A stretch of 49,884 bases of DNA, from contig CAJUDV010000016.1 of assembly GCA_910585385.1 (NCBI GenBank), positions 1-49,884 of the forward strand, written 5' to 3'. The notes under the pieces were generated by a model that worked only from the letters and a program-made list of their open reading frames with translations, ran no database searches and was not told where the DNA came from. This document shows positions 1 through 5,983 of this stretch, piece after piece; position 1 is the stretch's first letter; the number at the start of each line of letters is the position of its first letter. The translations under genes and the position numbers were made by a program. This DNA comes from an uncultured Oscillibacter sp. GTDB lineage: Bacteria > Bacillota > Clostridia > Oscillospirales > Oscillospiraceae.

Positions 1-57
1 ATCTGTTTTATCATGGTCCTTCTGGTCATGATTTACATAGCCCCAAAAGCGTGCTAG
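1..57 (+). CDS. Possible 3' end of a small membrane protein gene (partial)
   Basis: Frame 1 is open from the window edge to a TAG at 55-57 and encodes a very hydrophobic tail (start ICFIMVLLVMIYIAPKAC). The base composition is lower in GC than the tail genes that follow. It could be the end of another small membrane gene inserted between the tail tube gene (outside the window) and the chaperone gene. With only 18 codons visible, chance is a real alternative. Confidence 0.25.
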   Translation: MCFIMVLLVMIYIAPKAC

Positions 58-84
58 CCGTCCGGCGGCCACCGAACGGCTAGC
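53..84. repeat. Inverted repeat (stem-loop) GCTAGCCGT...ACGGCTAGC
   Basis: A perfect 9-bp inverted repeat (53-61 and 76-84) surrounds a 14-nt loop that can itself pair partly (CGG/CCG). No T-tract follows, so it is not a standard intrinsic terminator. It begins at the stop codon of the possible partial gene. Confidence 0.5.
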
Positions 85-156
85 GGATTTTATCCCTAAC
101 CTGAAGGGCTAACCGTCAGTAACAGCGCCCTTGTATGTCTATGATACCGCCTGGAG

Positions 157-189
157 ACCGCTTTGTCAAGTGTGGCAGGGCGGTTTTTT
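157..189 (+). terminator. Candidate intrinsic terminator ahead of the tail chaperone gene
   Basis: ACCGC (157-161) can pair with GCGGT (180-184), extended by G-U pairs, and is followed by six T residues (184-189). It lies 34 bp upstream of the chaperone start codon. The stem is short and the loop long, so the call is weak. Confidence 0.35.
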
Positions 190-222
190 CACGCCCGGAC
201 AGACGAAAAGGAGGAGCAGACT

Positions 223-630
223 ATGGCGGAAGAGATGAAAAGGGAGACGGCGGAGGCCTCTGTGCTGGAGACGCTGCTGGGGGGCGCGGTGCCCAACGTG
301 GAGAAGGAGCTGCCCACCGCGAAATACAGGGTGGACCGGCTGAGCGAGCTGGCGGGGCACGACGTGGTGTTTACCCTGCGGGCGCTGCCCTACGGCAAGA
401 CCCACGACCTGGCGCGGTTTACCCAGGACGCGGACGTGAACATCCTGCTGGCGGGGTGCGCGGAGCCGGACTTGAAGGACCCGCGGCTGATGGAGAAGTT
501 CGGCGGGGCCACGCCGGCGGAGGCGGTGAAGCGGATGCTGCTGCCGGGGGAGATCGCGGACCTGGGTATGGCTGTTGAGAAGCTGAGCGGCTACCGGCGG
601 GTGACCATCACGGAAGTAAAAAACGGCTAG
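223..630 (+). CDS. xkdN: Phage tail assembly chaperone (XkdN-like, gpG equivalent)
   Basis: This 135-residue acidic protein should bind the tape measure protein during tail assembly and keep it soluble. The ATG at 223 was chosen because AAAGGAGG stands 8 nt upstream; an in-frame start further upstream has no Shine-Dalgarno. The call rests on size and on position directly before the tape-measure locus and the XkdP-U series. The last codons before the TAG form the heptamer A_AAA_AAC (618-624). This suggests that a share of ribosomes shifts to -1 and makes a 207-residue fusion with the downstream frame, as in the gpG/gpGT pair of lambda. Sheath and tube genes should lie upstream, outside the window. 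Confidence 0.8.
   Translation: MAEEMKRETAEASVLETLLGGAVPNVEKELPTAKYRVDRLSELAGHDVVFTLRALPYGKTHDLARFTQDADVNILLAGCAEPDLKDPRLMEKFGGATPAEAVKRMLLPGEIADLGMAVEKLSGYRRVTITEVKNG
618..624 (+). promoter_or_regulatory. Candidate -1 ribosomal frameshift site A_AAA_AAC
   Basis: The zero-frame codons are gtA AAA AAC GGC TAG, so the heptamer has the X_XXY_YYZ form in the correct register, one codon before the stop. Slipping by -1 places ribosomes in the frame that stays open to 845. Tail chaperone genes of many long-tailed phages use such shifts. No experimental evidence is available here. Confidence 0.65.
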
Positions 631-845
631 AGGACGGCAGCGACGGGGAATTGGGGCTGCTGTACTACCTGTTCTCCGTCCACCACTGGGGTCTGAGCGA
701 TTTGAAGGCCCTGTGGGAGGGGGAAACCGGGTGGCACGACCTGATTTTTGCGCTGTCGTCCTATGAGGTGGAACAGAGGGTGAAAGATCTGAGATTCCAA
801 TCTAATCCAAAAAAATTCGGAAAAAAAAGTAGGCACCAGATCTAA
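624..845 (+). CDS. -1 frame C-terminal extension of the tail assembly chaperone (gpT-like)
   Basis: Reading -1 from the slippery heptamer gives 73 residues ending at TAA 843-845, including WGLSDLKALWEGETGWHDL and the block IFALSSYEVEQR. A TTG at 651 lacks a Shine-Dalgarno, so translation by frameshift is more likely than independent initiation. After EQR the sequence turns A-rich and encodes a basic tail (NPKKFGKKSRHQI). That tail differs from the one following the same EQR block in the second copy at 2815-2919 (ERMLRHHRRKSSSLGRAFDD). Cassette 1 therefore seems to have replaced the original C-terminus. Confidence 0.65.
   Translation, partial: RLEDGSDGELGLLYYLFSVHHWGLSDLKALWEGETGWHDLIFALSSYEVEQRVKDLRFQSNPKKFGKKSRHQI
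731..780 (+). repeat. Chaperone 3'-end direct repeat, copy 1 (partner at 2808-2857)
   Basis: This 50-bp stretch inside the chaperone -1 frame recurs at 2808-2857 with five base differences. Four of them are synonymous in the chaperone frame (His, Leu, Phe and Glu codons). The repeat marks the left edge of both tape-measure-head cassettes. Confidence 0.85.
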
Positions 846-859
846 AAGAGAACAAAGAA

Positions 860-1396
860 TTAATCTTTTAGTGGCAGTATATCTACAAAGTGAAACTGGA
901 CATTATCATTTGTTATGGAAGTATACATGGAGTGTGCAAATGCTACATCGCCATAAGAAGAGTAACATTCAAAATCAGACTGTATATCTTCTAAAAGCTT
1001 TAGTTCTTGGGCAGTCTGCTCTATTCCATCTTGATCCGGAATTACCATTCCCAGTGCTACGCCAAGATAAAATGAGGAATTCATATCATTTGAGCGACTG
1101 GAAAACCAAGACCATTCTATTCCTGTCAGATTACCATCATCGTCAGTAGTAAGTGTCAAATCGAACCCAGTATCAATCTCAATTTTTTGTCCAGATTCTG
1201 TGTAATTGGGAATCTGCACCAAACCATCATCCATATAATTTTCAGCTGCACGGTTCAAATAATCGATATAAGCCTGCGGTGTCATTGTAAATGAGTTGTC
1301 TGCTACTTGCATGGCGGCATTTTTAGAACTGCCACAGGAGGTGCATAAAACCAAAAGTATACACAATGCACAGGAATAAGCGGCTTCTTTTTTCAT
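860..1396 (-). CDS. Putative surface lipoprotein of cassette 1 (candidate superinfection-exclusion moron)
   Basis: The 178-residue product has a signal peptide (MKKEAAYSCALCILLV) and a lipobox-like LCTSC before GSSKN; Cys at -3 is atypical. It has no other membrane segment, so it is probably a lipid-anchored extracytoplasmic protein. The start at 1396 has AAAGGA 8-9 nt upstream. It runs opposite to the tail genes, directly behind a 33-residue membrane peptide, in a low-GC island between chaperone and tape measure. I recognise no family. Lipoproteins beside phage tail genes are known to exclude related phages; TP-J34 Ltp acts through the tape measure protein. That parallel is an inference from position and topology only. 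Confidence 0.7.
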   Translation of the reverse strand: MKKEAAYSCALCILLVLCTSCGSSKNAAMQVADNSFTMTPQAYIDYLNRAAENYMDDGLVQIPNYTESGQKIEIDTGFDLTLTTDDDGNLTGIEWSWFSSRSNDMNSSFYLGVALGMVIPDQDGIEQTAQELKLLEDIQSDFECYSSYGDVAFAHSMYTSITNDNVQFHFVDILPLKD

Positions 1397-1413
1397 GGTA
1401 AACATTCCTTTCT

Positions 1414-1515
1414 TTACCGAAGGTAAACTGGTAGCGCCATAAGAAAACAAAGCAACAGAATACCAAAAAGGATACCCATGATTATAAAGAACACTTTCTG
1501 ATTGGGATCATCCAT
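1414..1515 (-). CDS. 33-residue single-span membrane peptide of cassette 1
   Basis: ATG at 1515 to TAA at 1414-1416 encodes MDDPNQKVFFI followed by a continuous hydrophobic segment (IMGILFGILLLCFLMALPV) and YLR. A strong Shine-Dalgarno (AGGGGGGAG) stands 4-5 nt before the ATG, and a consensus promoter lies about 22 bp further upstream. The stop is 17 bp before the lipoprotein start, so the two form an operon. It falls below the usual gene-calling length. The function is unknown; holin-like, regulatory or exclusion-partner roles are possible. Confidence 0.7.
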   Translation of the reverse strand: MDDPNQKVFFIIMGILFGILLLCFLMALPVYLR

Positions 1516-1537
1516 GTAGCTCCCCCCCTTTAATTTT

Positions 1538-1566
1538 AATATATGTTATTTTTCGTTAAAAGTCAA
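1538..1566 (-). promoter_or_regulatory. Sigma-A promoter of cassette 1 membrane genes
   Basis: On the minus strand TTGACT (1566-1561), a 17-bp spacer and TATATT (1543-1538) form a near-consensus promoter firing away from the tape measure gene. The -35 hexamer lies just before the tape measure Shine-Dalgarno. The same hexamers and spacing occur in cassette 2 at 3149-3177. Such a promoter should be active in the lysogen. Confidence 0.8.
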
Positions 1567-1583
1567 CGGAAAGGAGGACGATT

Positions 1584-2816
1584 ATGCCGGAAACTTCCAT
1601 TGTTATCACAGCAACGGATCATTTTTCTGCCGCTATGAAAACCATGCGGGAGTCCAGTCAACATTTTACAAAAGATTTGAACGGTATGCAGAAAAAGCTG
1701 AACGAGTTGAACAAGACCAAATCAACCCTGAAAGTCGATACGGACAAGGCCCGGCAGGAACTCAGAGCTGCGGAAAAGCAATTCTCGGAAACAAGAGATG
1801 TGATTGATGAGCTGATTTTACAAGGAAAACAGCTTACCTTTGAAGAGGCCCGGCGAAATCTGTCTCTGGTCACAAAGGAAGCATCTAACGTTGAAAAGCA
1901 GATGCTGAAGACTGGAAAGGCGTTTAGTAAGACAGAAAACACAGCTACAGGCGGAATGTCCAGCGCAAAATCTCTCTTAAACGGTTTTGCAAGCAGCGGA
2001 ATTGCTAATATGTTTAACGGTTTAGCCCAAAATGTTGCCAACACATGGGTAAGCAGCGCCTTTGGTTCAGAGATAGGCAGCGTATTTTCTTCAGCACTTT
2101 CCTCTGCAGCCAGTGGTGCCGCAGTTGGGTCCATGCTTGGCTCTGTGGCTGGTTTACCCGGTTTTGCTATCGGTGCAGCTGCGGGTGGAATTCTTGGCGC
2201 GGTGAGCGGAGGGCTAGCTATCCAGGAACAGCGCGACGACGCGTTCAAGAGCTATGTGCAGGAGGCGTACGAGAACCAGATGTCGGCGCAGGAGGCGTCG
2301 CTGACCAGCGGCTCCGCGCTGGCGGCACAGCGGGAGACGGACCGGATCTCTTTTGAGACGCTGTTCCGCCGGGGCGGCGTGGAGGACATGGGGATCGTGG
2401 AGACCTACCTCTCCAACCTGGTGGAAATGTCCAACAATACACCGTTCCTCTACGGCGATCTGACGGCCATGAGCAAGACCCTGGCCACCTACGGGTACAG
2501 CGCCCAGGCCGATGCGGAGAAACGGCTGTCCGGAGAGAAAGACTACAACTACATTCTGGATGTCCTCCAGACCATCGGAGACGCCGGGGCGGCCCTGGGG
2601 CAGAGCACCGGCGACATGGAGGCCATGGCCACGGCCATCGGGCGGATGAAGTCCAGCAACAAGGCCACGCTGGAGTACCTGAATATTCTCGACGACCGGG
2701 GCATCGGCGCGGTGGGAATGCTGGCGGAGGCCAGGGGCGTGGACCAGGGCGCCATGTACGACATGATCTCCAAGGGGCAGGTCTCCGGCCAGGAGGCACA
2801 GCGGAAGGCGGCATGA
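1584..2816 (+). CDS. Truncated tape measure protein, head variant 1
   Basis: The 410 residues divide into a variable head (residues 1-216) and a body segment almost identical to residues 220-408 of the full-length tape measure protein downstream. The head has a charged, probably coiled-coil part (residues ~30-110) and a Gly/Ala-rich hydrophobic stretch (~165-212), the kind of segment thought to enter the host membrane during DNA ejection. AAAGGAGG precedes the ATG. The reading frame ends at 2814-2816, where tape-measure sequence joins a chaperone 3' fragment, so two-thirds of the body is missing. As it stands it is unlikely to set tail length. It could be a relic, or a stored allele restorable by recombination with the downstream copy. 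Confidence 0.8.
   Translation: MPETSIVITATDHFSAAMKTMRESSQHFTKDLNGMQKKLNELNKTKSTLKVDTDKARQELRAAEKQFSETRDVIDELILQGKQLTFEEARRNLSLVTKEASNVEKQMLKTGKAFSKTENTATGGMSSAKSLLNGFASSGIANMFNGLAQNVANTWVSSAFGSEIGSVFSSALSSAASGAAVGSMLGSVAGLPGFAIGAAAGGILGAVSGGLAIQEQRDDAFKSYVQEAYENQMSAQEASLTSGSALAAQRETDRISFETLFRRGGVEDMGIVETYLSNLVEMSNNTPFLYGDLTAMSKTLATYGYSAQADAEKRLSGEKDYNYILDVLQTIGDAGAALGQSTGDMEAMATAIGRMKSSNKATLEYLNILDDRGIGAVGMLAEARGVDQGAMYDMISKGQVSGQEAQRKAA
2232..2799 (+). repeat. Tape-measure body direct repeat, copy 1 (partner at 3850-4417)
   Basis: From the codons for RDDAFKSYVQ onward, 568 bp match 3850-4417 very closely in the same register (about nine of ten residues or better by eye). Recombination between the copies would delete 1618 bp and join head 1 to the intact body. 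Confidence 0.9.
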
Positions 2817-2919
2817 CCTAATTTTCGCGCTGTCGTCCTATGAGGTGGAGCAGAGGGAGAGGATGCTGAGACACCACCGACGGAAAAGCTCCTCCCTAGG
2901 AAGAGCCTTTGATGATTGA
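2815..2919 (+). pseudogene. Remnant of a chaperone (-1 frame) 3' end
   Basis: The frame from 2815 to TGA 2917-2919 encodes DLIFALSSYEVEQR, matching the chaperone extension at about 738-779, followed by a basic C-terminus ERMLRHHRRKSSSLGRAFDD. It has no start codon or Shine-Dalgarno. It begins where tape measure copy 1 is cut and shows what the chaperone C-terminus of the second lineage looks like. It is a recombination scar. Confidence 0.75.
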
Positions 2920-2927
2920 AAACGCGG

Positions 2928-3131
2928 TTACGCCAAGGAAAGCAAGAATATCAGCATTGCCAAAATTGATAGCGGAACAAAAATTAATGCCAAGCCATTC
3001 CAAAATCTAATTTTTTCCTCTGATGACATGAGCGAGACATCCTTAGAGCTGCGAAACACCATTTGGATGCCGATGAAAACAGAGATCATAGTAACTATGA
3101 CAATCACAAATAGGAAAATGGCAATACCCAT
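2928..3131 (-). CDS. 67-residue two-span membrane protein of cassette 2
   Basis: The product has two hydrophobic segments (IAIFLFVIVIVTMISVFIGI near the N-terminus and LALIFVPLSILAMLIFLLSL at the C-terminus) joined by a charged loop (RSSKDVSLMSSEEKIRFW). GAGGTG precedes the ATG at 3131, and a promoter of the same sequence type as in cassette 1 lies at 3149-3177. It holds the same place and orientation as the lipoprotein operon of cassette 1 but shows no visible sequence relation to it. Small membrane proteins that block DNA entry are known among phage exclusion factors; assignment here is by position only. Confidence 0.7.
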   Translation of the reverse strand: MGIAIFLFVIVIVTMISVFIGIQMVFRSSKDVSLMSSEEKIRFWNGLALIFVPLSILAMLIFLLSLA

Positions 3132-3148
3132 AAAATCACCTCTGATTT

Positions 3149-3177
3149 AATATATGGGTTTTATGGCGGAAAGTCAA
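3149..3177 (-). promoter_or_regulatory. Sigma-A promoter of the cassette 2 membrane gene
   Basis: On the minus strand TTGACT (3177-3172), 17 bp, TATATT (3154-3149): the same hexamers and spacer length as the cassette 1 promoter, although the spacer sequences differ. The -35 box again overlaps the approach to the tape measure ribosome-binding site. Confidence 0.8.
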
Positions 3178-3192
3178 GGAGGAGATGTTAAA

Positions 3193-5304
3193 ATGCCTGA
3201 AAGCTCTATTGTTGTAACGTTGGTAGACCGGTATTCTGATAGTGCAAAAAAGATGACTACGGTCACTAAGGCGTTCAGCAAGGATGTAGATGAGCTGGAA
3301 GATCAGCTTCAAAAGCTGAACAAAAATAAATATTCCCTCAAAGTGGATGCTCAAAAAGCCAAACAGGCACTTAAGGAGGCGGAAAAGCAGTTTGCCGCCA
3401 CAGGAAAAGAGGCTGACGGCCTGAAGGTAGAGATGGCCATGGCGAACTACGATAATATCGTCAAACAGATCAATCTTGTTTCCAAAGCGGCGCAGGAGGG
3501 CGAGAAGCGGCTTCAAAGAATGGGCGATAGCGCCAGCAAAGAGGAGAACCGGGCTGGAATGGGGATGCTGGACAGCATAAAAGATATATTTGGTGGAGAC
3601 GGAATTGGAAGTAAACTGGCTTCATCTGGCCTGTATAAAATGTTTGGCGACTCTATGGCAGAAGCCATTGGAATCAGATTTGAAAGCGCTGTCGGACAGC
3701 CAATAGCGGCACTTGGAAGCAGTCTTATTTCTGGAGCTGCATCCGGCATTGCCGCAGGTTCTATGTTCGGCCCAACAGGTGCCCTTATTGGTGGCGGACT
3801 CGGTGCACTATCAGGAGCAATCAGTGGTGCTTCAAGAAACTTTCAAGTCCGTGACGACGCGTTCAAGAGCTATGTACAAGATGCCTACGAGGGCCAGATG
3901 TCGGCGCAGGAGGCGTCGCTGACCAGCGGCTCCGCGCTGGCGGCGCAGCGGGAGACGGACCGGATCTCCTTTGAGACCCTGTTCCGCCGGGGCGGCGTGG
4001 AGGATATGGGGATCGTGGAGACCTACCTCTCGAACCTGGTGGAGATGGCGAATGAGACGCCCTTCCTTTACGGCGATCTGACGGCCATGAGCAAGACCCT
4101 GGCGACCTACGGGTACAGCGCCCAGGCGGATCAGGCAAAGACGCTGTCCGGAGAGCGGGACTACAACTACATCCTGGACGTGCTGGAGACCATCGGCGAC
4201 GCCGGGGCGGCCCTGGGGCAGAGCACCGGCGACATGGAGGCCATGGCCACGGCCATCGGGCGGATGAAGTCCAGCAACAAGGCCACGCTGGAGTATCTGA
4301 ACATCCTCAACGACCGGGGCATCGGCGCGGTGGGGATGCTGGCGGAGGCCAGGGGCGTGGACCAGGGGACCATGTACGACATGATCTCCAGGGGGCAGGT
4401 CTCCGGCCGGGAGGCGGCGGAGATCATCCTCCAGGCCATGACGGAGAGCTTTTCCGGGTCCATGCTGGCCCAGTCCAGGACCTTCTCCGGCCTGAGTTCC
4501 ACGGTGGAGGGCCTGAGCCAGGAGCTGGACAGCGCCATGGGCCAGGGTTATAACGAGGGCCGCATGAAGGGGCTGACGGCACAGCGGGACTGGCTCTCCG
4601 GGGAGAGCGGTGAGGCCGTCATGGAGGCCAACAAGGCCATCGGCGCGTGGAAGGCGGAGCTGGAGAACAGCAAGGAGCAGTACATCCGGGACGCGGTGGA
4701 CGCCATGATGAAAACCGAGGAGTACCGGACCGCCCAGGACACCGGAGACGCCGCGGAGATGGGGCGGCTCATCATGGAGGCCAAGGTCCGGGGTATGAAC
4801 GAGTATAACGCCAGCGAGGGTGCGCAGCTGGCGCTGGAGTCGGAGAAGTCGCTGGCAGAGGCCATCCGGAATGATACCAGCCTGGATTCGGACTACTGGG
4901 ACGCCGGATATGAGAAGGGGCAGTGGTTCACCAAGGGGCTGGCGGCGGCCATGGGAGAGGGCAAATACTTCGTAAAAGCGGACATAGACCAGGAGACCGG
5001 GCTCACGGTCTATACCGATTCCTACGGTCTCACAGCGGACCCCATGCTGGTGGACCCCGGCGGGGCTGGCGGCCTGCGCAGGTCCGGCTACGCCTACGGG
5101 TTGGACTATGTGCCCTATGACAACTTCCCCGCCCTGCTCCACCAGGGGGAGCGGGTGCAGACGGCGGCGGAGGCCAGGGGCGAGCGGGCGGCGCCGTCCG
5201 TCACCATCACCGGGAACAATTTCACCATCCGTGAGGAGGCGGACGTGACGCGGGTAGCCTCGGAGCTGCTGGCCCAGATGGAGCTGGCGGGGATGCGGGG
5301 CTAG
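3193..5304 (+). CDS. xkdO: Phage tail tape measure protein, head variant 2 (full length)
   Basis: This 703-residue protein should set tail length and occupy the tail tube, then take part in membrane penetration. The start at 3193 (MPESSIVVTLVDRYS) has AAGGAGGAG upstream and aligns with the start of head 1 (MPETSIVITATDHFS). Residues 1-219 are the variable head: a charged, likely coiled-coil part to ~110 and a glycine-zipper-like hydrophobic stretch at ~180-215. The body from RDDAFKSYV is Ala/Met-rich with the typical tape-measure block YLSNLVEMANETPFLYGDL and ends with a short conserved C-terminus. The head is lower in GC than the body, which suggests it was exchanged. The LysM tail gene follows 16 bp later. 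Confidence 0.9.
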   Translation: MPESSIVVTLVDRYSDSAKKMTTVTKAFSKDVDELEDQLQKLNKNKYSLKVDAQKAKQALKEAEKQFAATGKEADGLKVEMAMANYDNIVKQINLVSKAAQEGEKRLQRMGDSASKEENRAGMGMLDSIKDIFGGDGIGSKLASSGLYKMFGDSMAEAIGIRFESAVGQPIAALGSSLISGAASGIAAGSMFGPTGALIGGGLGALSGAISGASRNFQVRDDAFKSYVQDAYEGQMSAQEASLTSGSALAAQRETDRISFETLFRRGGVEDMGIVETYLSNLVEMANETPFLYGDLTAMSKTLATYGYSAQADQAKTLSGERDYNYILDVLETIGDAGAALGQSTGDMEAMATAIGRMKSSNKATLEYLNILNDRGIGAVGMLAEARGVDQGTMYDMISRGQVSGREAAEIILQAMTESFSGSMLAQSRTFSGLSSTVEGLSQELDSAMGQGYNEGRMKGLTAQRDWLSGESGEAVMEANKAIGAWKAELENSKEQYIRDAVDAMMKTEEYRTAQDTGDAAEMGRLIMEAKVRGMNEYNASEGAQLALESEKSLAEAIRNDTSLDSDYWDAGYEKGQWFTKGLAAAMGEGKYFVKADIDQETGLTVYTDSYGLTADPMLVDPGGAGGLRRSGYAYGLDYVPYDNFPALLHQGERVQTAAEARGERAAPSVTITGNNFTIREEADVTRVASELLAQMELAGMRG
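3850..4417 (+). repeat. Tape-measure body direct repeat, copy 2 (partner at 2232-2799)
   Basis: This is the matching segment inside the full-length gene. Differences from copy 1 are scattered and mostly silent or conservative, which suggests divergence in related functional genes rather than a very recent duplication. Confidence 0.9.
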
Positions 5305-5320
5305 GAAGGAGGGACGCGGT

Positions 5321-5983
5321 ATTCAATTCTGTTTTATTCGGGACCACGTGTCCCTGGTAATGCCGGTGACGCCGGGGAGCTACCAGTGGTCCAGCGGGAA
5401 GCGGATGGAGACCATCAATATCAGTGAGCTGGGGGACGTGTACCGCCCCGGCGGGCGGACCCGGTTCTCCGGCAGCTTTGACTTTCTCCTCCCCGCCCAG
5501 GCGTACCCCTGGATGGAGACGGGGGCGCGGGCGGACCCGCAGTACTACCTGGACTATCTGACCGCCTGGGCACAGGACAGCAAACCTGTCCGGCTGGTGA
5601 TCACCGGCACGGAGGTCAACGCCCTGGTGTATCTGGAGGAGGTCACCCAGGGGGAGCAGGACGGCACCGGGGACCGCTATATCACCGTGTCCGTCCGGGA
5701 GCATGAGGACCTGGAGGCGGCGGAGACGGCCAATCCCAACGGGAACACCCAGAACGCGTCCCGGCCGTCGGGGACCACGGCGGGCGGCGAGAGGGAGCAG
5801 TCCTGCACCATCGCGCGGGGGGACACCCTCTCCATTATCTGCCGGCGGTACTACGGACGGTCCACCGCCAGATATTACAACGCCTTGGCGCAGTTCAACG
5901 GCATCAAAAACCCGCATCTGATCCATCCGGGGACCACGATCCGTATTCCGCCGGAGAGCGTGCTGCTGGGGGTGTCCGGATGA
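5321..5983 (+). CDS. xkdP: LysM-domain tail protein (XkdP-like), probable ATT start
   Basis: This protein links the tail tube/tape measure to the hub in PBSX-type contractile tails. The C-terminal part holds a LysM domain (CTIARGDTLSIICRRYYG ... IHPGTTIRIP, about residues 165-212). The N-terminal part (VTPGSYQWSSG...INISELGDVYRPG) is typical of XkdP homologues. Homologues have about nine residues before VTP, which matches initiation at ATT 5321, placed 8 nt after AGGAGG (220 aa). The first conventional in-frame start, GTG 5348, lacks a Shine-Dalgarno. The gene overlaps the next by 4 bp (ATGA). Confidence 0.8.
   Translation: MQFCFIRDHVSLVMPVTPGSYQWSSGKRMETINISELGDVYRPGGRTRFSGSFDFLLPAQAYPWMETGARADPQYYLDYLTAWAQDSKPVRLVITGTEVNALVYLEEVTQGEQDGTGDRYITVSVREHEDLEAAETANPNGNTQNASRPSGTTAGGEREQSCTIARGDTLSIICRRYYGRSTARYYNALAQFNGIKNPHLIHPGTTIRIPPESVLLGVSG

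Noticed and set aside
135..578. Open frame overlapping the tail chaperone gene in another phase
   Set aside because: Gly/Arg/Ala-rich translation typical of a GC-rich shadow; no Shine-Dalgarno; the other frame fits the chaperone.
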